This document shows, piece by piece, positions 14,545 to 23,103 of a stretch of 46,131 nt of DNA. The position numbers were made by a program, and so were the translations under genes. The stretch lies in assembly GCA_905234535.1 (NCBI GenBank), contig CAJOII010000005.1, positions 1-46,131 of the forward strand. Reading direction: 5' to 3'. Below the pieces are notes generated by a model. That model saw only the letters and a list, made by a program, of their open reading frames with translations, had not been told where the DNA came from and ran no database searches. This DNA comes from an uncultured Ruminococcus sp. Lineage in GTDB: Bacteria > Bacillota > Clostridia > Oscillospirales > Acutalibacteraceae. Every line of letters begins with the position of its first letter. Position 1 is the first letter of the stretch.

Positions 14545-16467
14545 ATGCGAATTACCGATTTGTTAAAGGCTGACGGCATCGCCTTAGGCGTCAAATTAGC
14601 TGACAAACAAGCGGCCATAGACAAACTCGTATCCCTTCACGAGAAGTGCGGAAATCTCTCTGATACAGCCGCCTACAAAGAGGGCATCTTGAAGAGAGAA
14701 GAACTGGGCACCACCGCCATCGGCATGGAGGTCGCGATCCCCCACGCGAAGAGCGAAGCGGTCAAGGCCCCGGCTCTCTCCGCCGTAACGGTTCCCGACG
14801 GTGTGGACTACGGCGCTCCCGACGGCGCTCCCTGCAAGCTGATCTTCATGATCGCGGCTACCCTGGACGGCGATGTCCACCTTGAGGTGCTCGCGCGTCT
14901 GATGCAGATGCTCATGCACGAGGACTTCACCGCAAAGCTGAAGGCGGCGAAAACACCCAACGAATTCTTACAGATTATCGACGAGCAGGAGACCAAGCAG
15001 TTCCCCGAGGAGGCGGCTGCTCCTGCAGAGAAGAAAGACGGCTATCAGGTATTAGCGGTCACCGCCTGCCCCACCGGCATCGCTCACACCTACATGGCGG
15101 CAGAAGCCTTACAGAAGGCGGGCGACGAGATGGGTATCTCCATCAAGGTCGAGACCAACGGCTCCGGCGGCGCGAAGAATGTTCTCACCGCTGAAGAGAT
15201 CGCAAACTGCGACGGCATCATCATCGCGGCGGACAAGAATGTCGAGACCGCCCGCTTTGACGGCAAGCCGGTCTACTCCACCAAGGTCGCCGACGGCATC
15301 CATAAGCCGAAGGAACTGATCAATAAGATCATCAACAAGGAAGTCGCAGTCTTCCACTCCGATCAGAAGGCCCCCGCAGCCTCGGCAGGCGGCGAGAGCG
15401 CCGGCAGAAAGGTCTACAAGCACCTGATGAACGGTGTATCTCATATGCTTCCGTTCGTTGTCGCGGGCGGTATCTTCATCGCGATCGCATTCCTGATCGA
15501 CACCTTCGCCGGCAACGCGGGCTCCGCGGACTTCGGTTCCGTCAACGCGGTTGCGGCGTTCTTCAAGACCATCGGCGGCGTAGCGTTCAACCTGATGGTC
15601 CCGATCTTAGCGGGCTTCATCGCGATGTCTATCGCTGACCGTCCCGGCTTATTGGTCGGCTTGGTAGGCGGCTTCTTAGCTACCTCCGGCGCTACCTTCA
15701 TCCTGCCCGGCGGCGATGTCCCGTCCGGATTCCTCGGCGGCTTGCTCGCGGGCTTTGTCGGCGGCTACATGATGCTTGGCATCGAGAAGATGTGCTCGAA
15801 GTTCCCGCGCTCCTTAGAGGGTATCAAGCCCGTACTGGTTTATCCGCTCTTAGGCTTGGGCGGTATCGCGGTGATCATGTGCGCTGTCAACCCGATCATG
15901 GGTATCATCAACAACGCAATGAACAACGCGCTGGTAGCGATGAGCGAGAACGAAGCGCTCATCATCCCGCTGTGCGCGCTCTTGGCAGGCATGATGGCGA
16001 TCGACATGGGCGGCCCCTTCAACAAGGCGGCGTATGTATTCGCGACCGGTATGCTGTCCTTCCAGACAGACGCGGCATACATGATCATGGCGGCGGTCAT
16101 GATCGGCGGTATGGTTCCTCCGCTCGCGATCGCTCTGTCCACTACCTTCTTCAAGTCCCGCTGGACTGACGAGGAGAGAAGAAACGCTCCCGTCAACTAC
16201 ATCATGGGTCTTTCGTTCATCACAGAGGGCGCTATCCCCTACGCCGCGGGTCATCCGCTGCAGGTGATCCCCTCCTGTATCGTCGGCTCCGCTGCCGCCG
16301 GCGCTCTCTCGGCGCTCTTCGGCTGCAAGCTGATGGCTCCTCACGGCGGCGTGTTCGTCTTCGCCACCATGCAGGGGACATGGTATCTCTACATCGCGGC
16401 TCTCGCGATCGGCGCTGTGCTCGGTATGCTGATGCTCGCGATCTTGAAGAGACCCTTAAAGAAATAA
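14545..16467 (+). CDS. fruA: Fructose-specific PTS permease, EIIABC fusion
   Basis: A 640-residue membrane fusion that imports fructose with phosphorylation at C1. EIIA is residues 1-150 with the phosphorylated His67 in VAIPHAKSE. EIIB follows a linker (KQFPEEAAAPAEKK) and carries phosphocysteine Cys175 in ACPTGIAHTYMAAEAL. EIIC runs from about 295 to the end with roughly nine to ten hydrophobic segments and the conserved GGPFNKAAY and ITEGAIPYA loops. The A-B-C order is the usual Firmicute FruA. AAAGGAG precedes the ATG. It receives phosphate from the HPr encoded 67 bases downstream. Confidence 0.94.
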   Translation: MRITDLLKADGIALGVKLADKQAAIDKLVSLHEKCGNLSDTAAYKEGILKREELGTTAIGMEVAIPHAKSEAVKAPALSAVTVPDGVDYGAPDGAPCKLIFMIAATLDGDVHLEVLARLMQMLMHEDFTAKLKAAKTPNEFLQIIDEQETKQFPEEAAAPAEKKDGYQVLAVTACPTGIAHTYMAAEALQKAGDEMGISIKVETNGSGGAKNVLTAEEIANCDGIIIAADKNVETARFDGKPVYSTKVADGIHKPKELINKIINKEVAVFHSDQKAPAASAGGESAGRKVYKHLMNGVSHMLPFVVAGGIFIAIAFLIDTFAGNAGSADFGSVNAVAAFFKTIGGVAFNLMVPILAGFIAMSIADRPGLLVGLVGGFLATSGATFILPGGDVPSGFLGGLLAGFVGGYMMLGIEKMCSKFPRSLEGIKPVLVYPLLGLGGIAVIMCAVNPIMGIINNAMNNALVAMSENEALIIPLCALLAGMMAIDMGGPFNKAAYVFATGMLSFQTDAAYMIMAAVMIGGMVPPLAIALSTTFFKSRWTDEERRNAPVNYIMGLSFITEGAIPYAAGHPLQVIPSCIVGSAAAGALSALFGCKLMAPHGGVFVFATMQGTWYLYIAALAIGAVLGMLMLAILKRPLKK

Positions 16468-16534
16468 TCTACTGACTTTGTGCCGCGGAGCTTTGCATCC
16501 GCTCCGCGGCAGAACATACTAAAGGAGAAACATT

Positions 16535-16798
16535 ATGGTATCAAAACAAGTTACATTAGTTAACGCGCAGGGCTTTCATATGAGACCCGCTTCCATGTTC
16601 GCGGCAGCGATGGCAAAATATCAGAGCAATATCTTCATTCGCTTCAACGGCGCGGATCATAACGCGAAGTCCTTACTCAACATCATCGCGGCCTGCATCA
16701 AGTGCGGCTCTACTGTCGAGATCGTCTGTGACGGCCCCGATGAGAACGAGGCATTGGCAGAAGCGGTACAGTTGATCGAAAGCGGCTTAGGCGAATAA
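16535..16798 (+). CDS. ptsH: HPr phosphocarrier protein
   Basis: An 87-residue HPr. His15 in AQGFHMRPAS accepts phosphate from enzyme I. Ser46 in NAKSLLNII sits where HPr kinase acts, but the surrounding sequence departs from the common GKSVNLKSIMGVMSLG pattern, so regulatory phosphorylation is possible but not certain. AAAGGAG precedes the ATG by 7 bases. It lies between fruA and ptsI in one operon. Confidence 0.94.
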   Translation: MVSKQVTLVNAQGFHMRPASMFAAAMAKYQSNIFIRFNGADHNAKSLLNIIAACIKCGSTVEIVCDGPDENEALAEAVQLIESGLGE

Positions 16799-16806
16799 TC
16801 AACACA

Positions 16807-16828
16807 GCCTCCCGACACCCCGGGAGGC
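16807..16828 (+). terminator. Intra-operon hairpin between ptsH and ptsI
   Basis: A perfect 8-bp stem GCCTCCCG / CGGGAGGC with a 6-base loop and no T-run after it. It looks like a partial terminator or an RNA-stabilising hairpin that would let HPr be made in excess over enzyme I. Confidence 0.55.
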
Positions 16829-16867
16829 ATATTATCCATATTATCAATCCCCAAAGAGGTGAAAAAT

Positions 16868-18568
16868 ATGCTAAAAGGAATAGGCGCTTCCGAGGGCTAC
16901 GGTATCGGCAAGGTCATGCTCGTTGAGGAGCATTCCTTAGAATATACCCCCAAGGTCGTCACCGACACCGAAGCAGAGATCAAGCGCTACAAGGATGCGG
17001 TCGACACCTTCGTACAGCAGACGATGGAACAGGCAGAAGCGCTCAAATCCTCTGCCGGTGAGAAGGAAGCCGAGATCATGCAGGGTCACATCGCCATCAT
17101 CATGGACCCCTTCATGGGCGGTGAGATTGAGAAGCTGGTCGCAGCGGGCACCTGCGCTGAGGCGGCGGTCGAGCAGATGTGTGATATGTTCATCGGCATC
17201 TTCTCCGCTACCGACGACGATCTGACCCGTCAGCGCGCCGCTGATGTCAAGGACATCAAGACCGCGATGCTCTCGATTCTGCTCGGCATCAAAGAGGTCA
17301 AGATCTCAGACGCGCCCGCGGGCACCGTGCTGGTAGCCAAAGAGGTCACCCCCTCCATGACCGCCGGCATCAATAAAGAGAATATCGTGGGCATCATCAC
17401 CGAGACCGGATCCCAGACCTCTCACTCGGCGATCCTCGCCAGGGCGATGGAGATCCCGGCGGTGCTCTCTGTGCCGAATGTGCTTTCACAGCTCTCCTCG
17501 GGAGAGCGGGTGATCGTCGACGGTTCCGCGGGAGAAATCATTACCGCGCCCACTGACGAACAGGCGGCAGAATATGAGACAAAGCGCGAGGCGTTCCTCA
17601 GAGAGAAGCGCGAGCTTGAGCTCTACAGAGGAAAGAAGACCGTCTCCGCTTCGGGCGAAGAATACGAGCTGTGCTGCAACATCGGATCCCCGAAGGACGC
17701 CGGCAAAGCGATGGACTCAGACGGCGAGGGCGTAGGACTGTTCAGGACAGAGTTCCTCTTCATGGACAGAACCTCTCTTCCCACCGAGGACGAACAGTTC
17801 GACGCCTACAAGGCTGCGGCGCAGATCCTAAAGGGCAAGCCACTCATCATCCGCACCCTTGATATCGGCGGCGACAAGGAGATCCCCTACTTAGGTCTTG
17901 AGAAAGAAGAGAATCCCTTCATGGGATTTCGGGCGATCCGCTACTGTCTTAAAAACCGCGATATGTTCAAGTCGCAGATCAAGGCGATCTTAAGAGCTTC
18001 GGCGTTCGGTGATGTGCGGATCATGTTCCCGCTGATCACCGCTCTTGAAGAGCTCAGAGAGGGCAAGGCGCTCGTAGAAGAAGCGAAGAACGACCTGCGT
18101 AATTCCGGTATCGCGTTCAACGAGAATATCCCCGTCGGCGTGATGACCGAGACCGCGGCGTCCGGCGTGATCGCCGACCTGCTCGCGAAAGAGGCGGACT
18201 TCTTCTCGATCGGCACCAACGATCTGACCGGCTACACGATGGCGTGTGACAGAGGAAACTCCGATGTCAGCTACCTCTACTCTCCGTTCCAGCCCTCCGT
18301 GCTGAGAATGATCAAGAGTATCATCGAGAACGGCAGAAAGAACAACATCCCTGTCGGTATGTGCGGTGAAGCGGCCGCGAATCCGATGATGATCCCGTTA
18401 CTCATGAGCTTCGGTCTGACCGAGTTCTCTGTATCCTCCGTATCGGTCCTGAAGGTCAGAAAGAACATCTCCAAATGGACCAAGGCGGAAGCGGACGCTG
18501 TCGCCGAGAAGGTCATGGCGATGGAAACCGAGAAAGAGATCACCGAGTATCTTAGCAGCATCATCTGA
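16868..18568 (+). CDS. ptsI: PTS enzyme I (phosphoenolpyruvate-protein phosphotransferase)
   Basis: A 566-residue cytosolic enzyme that starts the PTS relay by transferring phosphate from PEP to HPr. The swivelling His domain shows TGSQTSHSAILARAMEIPAV with active His186. The C-terminal PEP-binding barrel shows GVGLFRTEFLFM, RTLDIGGDKE, IMFPLIT and SIGTNDLTGYTMACDR, ending in the GMCGEAA active-site loop. Length is normal for the family (about 570). The start at 16868 is chosen because GAGG lies 8 bases upstream; the in-frame GTG at 16859 overlaps that ribosome site. A strong terminator follows. Confidence 0.95.
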   Translation: MLKGIGASEGYGIGKVMLVEEHSLEYTPKVVTDTEAEIKRYKDAVDTFVQQTMEQAEALKSSAGEKEAEIMQGHIAIIMDPFMGGEIEKLVAAGTCAEAAVEQMCDMFIGIFSATDDDLTRQRAADVKDIKTAMLSILLGIKEVKISDAPAGTVLVAKEVTPSMTAGINKENIVGIITETGSQTSHSAILARAMEIPAVLSVPNVLSQLSSGERVIVDGSAGEIITAPTDEQAAEYETKREAFLREKRELELYRGKKTVSASGEEYELCCNIGSPKDAGKAMDSDGEGVGLFRTEFLFMDRTSLPTEDEQFDAYKAAAQILKGKPLIIRTLDIGGDKEIPYLGLEKEENPFMGFRAIRYCLKNRDMFKSQIKAILRASAFGDVRIMFPLITALEELREGKALVEEAKNDLRNSGIAFNENIPVGVMTETAASGVIADLLAKEADFFSIGTNDLTGYTMACDRGNSDVSYLYSPFQPSVLRMIKSIIENGRKNNIPVGMCGEAAANPMMIPLLMSFGLTEFSVSSVSVLKVRKNISKWTKAEADAVAEKVMAMETEKEITEYLSSII

Positions 18569-18581
18569 ATGACTATATGCG

Positions 18582-18606
18582 AAAAGCCTCCTTCGGGAGG
18601 CTTTTT
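18582..18606 (+). terminator. Terminator of the fru-pts operon
   Basis: AAAAGCCTCC pairs with GGAGGCTTTT around a TTCG tetraloop, followed by TC. The A-rich left arm may also end leftward transcripts from spoIIE. Confidence 0.88.
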
Positions 18607-18633
18607 CTTATAGCGAAGAGGTAAGAGCGAAGA

Positions 18634-18728
18634 ATTGCGGGAGGACTTCGTCCTCACCTGATTTATTGTGAAATCATGAAAAATGAAATCATGAAACCGT
18701 TGTGGGCGGGCGCTGCCCGCACCTGATT
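18634..18728 (+). repeat. Tandem pair of hairpin-plus-ACCTGATT repeats
   Basis: Two units each consist of a small GC hairpin with a 3-base loop and the tail CACCTGATT: GAGGAC-TTC-GTCCTC (18641-18655) and GCGGGC-GCT-GCCCGC (18706-18720). Between them TGAAATCATGAAA occurs twice (18669 and 18684). A related hairpin GCGGAC-AGC-GTCCGC occurs at 41414-41428. Confidence 0.65.
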
Positions 18729-18797
18729 AAAATGAGAAATTTAAGATCCTTCGGCTTCGCTCAGGGATGACTACAGCGAACTGCGAACTGGCAACCG
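18729..18797 (+). repeat. Dispersed intergenic repeat, copy 3
   Basis: TTAAGATCCTTCGGCTTCGCTCAGGGATGAC followed by two GCGAACTG units and GGCAACCGACG. It ends five bases before the spoIIE stop codon. Confidence 0.75.
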
Positions 18798-18801
18798 ACG
18801 C

Positions 18802-21138
18802 TTACTTCGCGGCTCTGTCGTTCATCACGACCTTCATCACCATGGCGGTGATGTCGTCGTCGTGATCATCCTTTCGTCTCTTGACCGCTTCGTCAACGAT
18901 CAGGGTCGATAGCTCCTCAGAGGATATCTCCTTAGAGCTTGCGATCATCCGCTCGAGCCAGTTGTCACCCCCGGTCAGCGCGCCGTCCGAGATCATCACG
19001 ATCATATCGTCCTCAGAGAGGGACACCGACTCTTTAGTGAACTTCGCCTCCTGCAGAATCCCGAGCGGCAGAGACGGCAGCTCCTTCTGATAGAGCTTTG
19101 AGTTCTTCTTGATATAGGTGGCGCATCCGCCGGCTTTCAAGAGCTCCGCCCTGCCGGTGAACAGATTGAAGTCGGTCACATCGAGGGTCGAGAGCGACTC
19201 CTCCTCGCTCTTGATCATCAGAGATGAGTTGACGACGGAGAGTGAGCAATCGTAGGAGAGCCCCGCCTTGAGGAGCTTCGTCATGATGCTGACAGTCATA
19301 TTGGAGTCGACCGCCGCCCTGCCGCCGGTACCCATCCCGTCGGAGAGCAGGGAGACAAAGGAGCCTGTCCCTAAGTTGAAGTAATTCATACAGTCGCCGC
19401 ACAAATCATCGTTTGAGGCGCAGTGCTGGGCGGTGCCGATCTCCACATCATAGAGCGGCCGCTCACACATACTCACTCTCGCCCTGTCCCCTTCGAACGA
19501 CAGTATCGGTGACTCAAACGGTCTGCCGCACGCACGGCTGACCTCCGAGGTCAGCCGTGCCTTGGAGATCGCGGTCTTCCCCCTCACACTCAGGCATAGC
19601 TCGACATTAAGCCCCCTGCCCGTGGTCTTTCTGACCGCGCAGTCGATCACATTGAGCCCCAGGGACGAGAGCGCGTTGATGATCCGCTCGCTCGCGGCGG
19701 TGTCAAAGCTCTCACAGTCCTGAAATTCTTCGCTCAAGTCCTCTAATATCTCCGAAAGCCCCGCAAACTGTCCCGCGACCACCGAACGCACCTGTGTGAT
19801 CCTGCGCTTCGCCGCTTCTAAGGACCGGAACTCCTTATACGCATCGTTAATGGATTTCGACAGCTCTCCTGTCTTGCAGCAGCGCTTCACAAAATTCTCC
19901 TCGATATCCTTCTCCTTGACGAACGAATGATGCATGAGCAGAGGGGTCAGACGGTTAAAGTCGTCTTTGGTTAAGGCCTCCTCCTTCTCCCAGCAGTAGA
20001 CCTTGAGCCCGCAGGAGGAGCAGGTGGTATCCCGCGCCTTCTCGTAGACCCACCAAGAGTCGGAGGTGTAGAGCCGACTGAGCTTCTTCGAGACCGCGTT
20101 GACGCAGGAGGAGACATTTGAGAGCGCCTTCGCGCTGTGAGAGAGGCGCATGGTGATGTTCCGCTTCACCGCTTCTTCGCTGAGCTCACCGCGGCTGTCG
20201 GTAAATACGGCGGAGAAGAAGTTGCCGAGATCCTTCGGCAGCAGCATAAAGATCACTCCCGCTGTGAGCGTCTCGATCAGCACCGCGAGGATCAGCGCGT
20301 TATCGCCGCAGGAGAGCGAGAGGATGATGTTGCTCATCAATACAGAGAGAGCAACCGCGAGCTTTCCCATCGGAGCGAACAGACCGCCCAGAAGCCCCGA
20401 GAGCGCGTACGCGCCGCTTAAAAAAATCATATCGGGATCTGACAGCGAATAGACGCTGCCCGTCGTGATCCCCGCGATCGCGCCGACAGAGACAAAACCG
20501 TATTTCGCGCACAGCAGGATCACCAGCACCGCTATGATCCTGCCGACCGACACCTCTCCGATCCTGAGCGTCGAGAACGATAGGAGCAGGATGCACCCGG
20601 TCATCGAGAGACACGCGATCTCCTGCGAAGAGAAGCCTCTGAGCCCTCTTCTCGACTCTGAGAGCGCCGCGGTCCTGCTCATAAAATACGCCCCCGCCGC
20701 CGCGATCAGCGCTTCTACCAGAGCGGAGGACAGCTCCGTGATCTCGCTCGATCGGGTGAAGGTGAGCGCCAGAGAGGTCGCGAACACCGGTGTGAAGGCG
20801 ACCACGGACGGATAGATCCTGCTCTCTGATATCTTCTTGATTTCCGCGAGCACCCAGCGGATCGCGCCGATCGAGATGACGATCGCGATGTAGCGAAACG
20901 AGCTGACCGGCGAGAGCAGCAGATATCCGAGGATCGTGCCGAGCAGCGATGACGGCATATACATAAACGGCACCGCCGCCGCAAACGACGCGCCGAACGG
21001 CGCCATGCTCCCCAGTACCGCGCCCCGGGAGATCAAGAGCCCCGAGACAAAGTACGCGATATGCACCGCCACCTTCCTCGCGACAAGGGACTCGGTCACG
21101 GGGGTTGTCCGCTTTCTGACATTTTCTATGACTGACAT
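18802..21138 (-). CDS. spoIIE: Stage II sporulation protein E (PP2C-type phosphatase)
   Basis: A 778-residue membrane phosphatase that dephosphorylates SpoIIAA and so activates sigma F in the forespore. The N-terminal 300 or so residues hold about ten hydrophobic segments. A cysteine-bearing middle part (TTCSSCGLKVYCWEKEE) is typical of clostridial SpoIIE. The C-terminal PP2C domain shows SDGMGTGGRAA, the TLDVTDFNLFTGRAELLKAG core and MISDGALTGGDNW with metal-binding Asp residues. Length is close to the Bacillus protein (827). The start at 21138 is preferred over 21147 because AAAGG lies 10 bases before it and only one base before the other. The gene stands alone and shows that the organism belongs to a sporulating lineage. 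Confidence 0.93.
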   Translation of the reverse strand: MSVIENVRKRTTPVTESLVARKVAVHIAYFVSGLLISRGAVLGSMAPFGASFAAAVPFMYMPSSLLGTILGYLLLSPVSSFRYIAIVISIGAIRWVLAEIKKISESRIYPSVVAFTPVFATSLALTFTRSSEITELSSALVEALIAAAGAYFMSRTAALSESRRGLRGFSSQEIACLSMTGCILLLSFSTLRIGEVSVGRIIAVLVILLCAKYGFVSVGAIAGITTGSVYSLSDPDMIFLSGAYALSGLLGGLFAPMGKLAVALSVLMSNIILSLSCGDNALILAVLIETLTAGVIFMLLPKDLGNFFSAVFTDSRGELSEEAVKRNITMRLSHSAKALSNVSSCVNAVSKKLSRLYTSDSWWVYEKARDTTCSSCGLKVYCWEKEEALTKDDFNRLTPLLMHHSFVKEKDIEENFVKRCCKTGELSKSINDAYKEFRSLEAAKRRITQVRSVVAGQFAGLSEILEDLSEEFQDCESFDTAASERIINALSSLGLNVIDCAVRKTTGRGLNVELCLSVRGKTAISKARLTSEVSRACGRPFESPILSFEGDRARVSMCERPLYDVEIGTAQHCASNDDLCGDCMNYFNLGTGSFVSLLSDGMGTGGRAAVDSNMTVSIMTKLLKAGLSYDCSLSVVNSSLMIKSEEESLSTLDVTDFNLFTGRAELLKAGGCATYIKKNSKLYQKELPSLPLGILQEAKFTKESVSLSEDDMIVMISDGALTGGDNWLERMIASSKEISSEELSTLIVDEAVKRRKDDHDDDITAMVMKVVMNDRAAK

Positions 21139-21167
21139 ATTAAACATCCTTTGTTCGTAGTAAGCCT

Positions 21168-21199
21168 ATTATATCCTGAATCAAACTGCGCTTTTGTCA
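21168..21199 (-). promoter_or_regulatory. spoIIE promoter with a Spo0A-like box
   Basis: On the minus strand a perfect TATAAT (21173-21168) has no -35 at normal distance. Instead TGACAAA (21199-21193), one base off the Spo0A box TGNCGAA, lies 19 bases upstream of the -10. Wide spacing with 0A boxes near -35 is the known layout of Spo0A-activated sigma-A promoters. Confidence 0.55.
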
Positions 21200-21273
21200 C
21201 TCCCTGTATGATGGATTTTAGTTTGTTTTGTAAAAACAGCGATGAGAAAGAAGCATTCGATAAGATAAAAGAA

Positions 21274-21310
21274 AAGCGCCTCCGGATTATCGGAGACGCT
21301 TAGTTGTATA
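21274..21310 (-). terminator. Terminator of the amylase gene
   Basis: AAGCGTCTCCG pairs with CGGAGGCGCTT (one mismatch) read on the minus strand and runs into TTTCTTTTATC. It lies 28 bases after the amylase stop. Confidence 0.8.
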
Positions 21311-21328
21311 CTGCTTATAAGTGAAGAA

Positions 21329-22918
21329 TCAGCCTTCCTTCAATACAACTGATGATTTTGCGGGAAGGGTGAGGGTAGTTCCGCTGAGGGTAACGGCGGA
21401 ATAGGAGCCGTCCTCGTTCGCCGTCGCGACAGAATAGCCGCGCAGCTCGGGGCTCGAGATCATATCGATCGTGACCTGCTTCTCCTCCTCGTTGCCGTTG
21501 TGGATGACGAGAAGCTTCGCGCCCTCGTACTCTACGATGAAGCCCGCGCATCTGAGATCGTCAAAGGACACCGTCTCGGTGATATCGCCGCGGCTGAGCT
21601 CGGGATTTTGCATGCGGATCTTGACGAGCTTGCGGTAAGCGTTCAGAAGGCTGTCCTCACGCTCAAGCTGCTGCTTGACGCCGCCGAGCTCGTTCTCCTC
21701 GACATCCGCGCCGGGGACATCCATCTCGGGGAGGTTGTCGTTGTCCCAGATCATCGCGGTACGGAAGGAGGCATCGTTGGTGGTGTTCGCCGCCTCTATC
21801 CCGATCTCCTCGCCGTAGTAGGTGAAGGTGTTGCCGGGAGCGAGCATATACAGCGCCGCCGCAAACTTGTTCTCGTCCTCGTCCAGGACATTCGCGACGC
21901 GCACCATATCGTGGTTGGTCAGGAAGTTCGCGTTGATGGCGTTCTCGTTGTGAGTCTTGATATTGTTGTCGTACTTTTTGAGCGATTTGATCATATCCTC
22001 AACCATACCGTGAGCCGCCATGACAAACTCACCCGAGGTTGTCGCGAACTTGAAGTTGAACAGAGAGTCAATGCCACTCTCATAGTAATCATAGATACTC
22101 GAGGGATTGTCCCAGTCCTCACCGACCATGTAGACATCGTCCTTGTAGCTCTTGGACATCTCATAGAACCACTTGAGGAACTCGACGCCGTCGGTGTGGC
22201 TGTCCTTGAAGTACTTCACCGCGTCAAGACGGAAGCCGTCGACGCCCTTGTCGAGCCAGAACTTGGCGACATCCTCAAAGTACTCGCGGGTACCATCGAA
22301 GGAGAGGTTCCAGTCGGGCATCTGATCCCAGAAGTCGCCCTGATAGTAATAGTTGGTGCCGCTGACATTGTGCTGATAGACGCTGTCGCGCTGGGTCGAG
22401 AAGTTGTAGTAGCGCGCGTAGCCGTCCTCTTTGCCCTCTCGAAGCTCCTCGCATGCCTTGACAAAGAACTCGTGATCGGAGCCGGAGTGGTTGACGACTA
22501 AGTCGATAATGACCTTGATGCCGCGGTCGTGCGCCGCTTTCAGAAATTCGTCAAAGTCCTCCATCGTACCGAAGTCCTCGTCGATCGCATAATAGTCGCG
22601 GACATTGTACTTGTGATAAGTATTGGAGGGCATCATCGGAGAGAGCCAGATGCCGTCCATTCCGAGGTCGTCTCCCCCGTCGGGATCGCCGTCGTTGATA
22701 TAGTCGAGCTTGGAGATGATCCCCTGAAAGTCGCCGATCTCGTCGCCGTCGGAATCACAGAACGAACCGATCCAGATCTGATAGTAGCTGCGATATTTGT
22801 CGTCGCTCGAGGTGATCTTCAGGCTCTCGGTGGGGTCGCCGCCTCCCTGACAGGCAGAGAGCGCGGCACAGGAGAGCAGCAGGGCGAAGATCAGACATAC
22901 GGATAAAAATTTTTTCAT
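21329..22918 (-). CDS. Lipoprotein alpha-amylase family glycosidase (GH13)
   Basis: A 529-residue secreted, membrane-anchored GH13 enzyme. The signal peptide ends in the lipobox LSAC with lipidated Cys23. The four GH13 regions are present: DLVVNHS (139-145), GFRLDAVKY (228-236, nucleophile Asp232), VGEDWD (265-270, proton donor Glu267) and FLTNHD (332-337, Asp337). The N-terminal DSDGDEIGDFQGI calcium-site-like motif suits oligosaccharide-acting members. It probably cuts maltodextrins outside the cell for the transporter encoded upstream. The start at 22918 is set by GAGGTG and the signal peptide; the frame is open further but there translates the repeat element. It follows malG after 185 bases holding a hairpin and a repeat. 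Confidence 0.92.
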   Translation of the reverse strand: MKKFLSVCLIFALLLSCAALSACQGGGDPTESLKITSSDDKYRSYYQIWIGSFCDSDGDEIGDFQGIISKLDYINDGDPDGGDDLGMDGIWLSPMMPSNTYHKYNVRDYYAIDEDFGTMEDFDEFLKAAHDRGIKVIIDLVVNHSGSDHEFFVKACEELREGKEDGYARYYNFSTQRDSVYQHNVSGTNYYYQGDFWDQMPDWNLSFDGTREYFEDVAKFWLDKGVDGFRLDAVKYFKDSHTDGVEFLKWFYEMSKSYKDDVYMVGEDWDNPSSIYDYYESGIDSLFNFKFATTSGEFVMAAHGMVEDMIKSLKKYDNNIKTHNENAINANFLTNHDMVRVANVLDEDENKFAAALYMLAPGNTFTYYGEEIGIEAANTTNDASFRTAMIWDNDNLPEMDVPGADVEENELGGVKQQLEREDSLLNAYRKLVKIRMQNPELSRGDITETVSFDDLRCAGFIVEYEGAKLLVIHNGNEEEKQVTIDMISSPELRGYSVATANEDGSYSAVTLSGTTLTLPAKSSVVLKEG

Positions 22919-22936
22919 AAAGCACCTCATAGAAGT

Positions 22937-23038
22937 TTTCAGTTCACAGTTGTCAGTTATCAGTTGACTGCTCTCAGAAACAAGGGGATGATCTGAATCC
23001 CGGCCCGAAAACTGAGAACTGAAAACTGAGAACTGTCG
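22937..23038. repeat. Dispersed repeat, copy 4, as an inverted pair of AACTG tracts
   Basis: Two tracts in opposite orientation: GTTTTCAGTTCACAGTTGTC and onward (22937-22972), then a spacer, then CCGAAAACTGAGAACTG and onward (23002-23037). The arms can pair into a long imperfect hairpin in the leader of the amylase gene. Confidence 0.75.
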
Positions 23039-23045
23039 ATAATCA

Positions 23046-23074
23046 AAGAGGGCGGAAAGATATTCCGCCCTCTT
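23046..23074 (-). terminator. Hairpin downstream of malG
   Basis: A perfect 12-bp stem AAGAGGGCGGAA / TTCCGCCCTCTT with a 5-base loop, followed on the minus strand by TGATTATC. The T-run is short, so partial termination before the amylase gene is likely. Confidence 0.7.
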
Positions 23075-23103
23075 GCTGTACAAATCAGCGTTTGATGTTG
23101 ATA

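Noticed and set aside
18641..18720. Hairpin repeats considered as a CRISPR array
   Set aside because: Only two units, with different stem sequences and no spacer-repeat regularity or cas genes.
21500..22501. Plus-strand frame of 333 codons opposite the amylase
   Set aside because: Antisense to a gene with all GH13 catalytic motifs; open only because of codon bias.
22919..23083. N-terminal extension of the amylase frame
   Set aside because: The extra residues translate the AACTG repeat; the signal peptide and GAGGTG site place the start at 22918.
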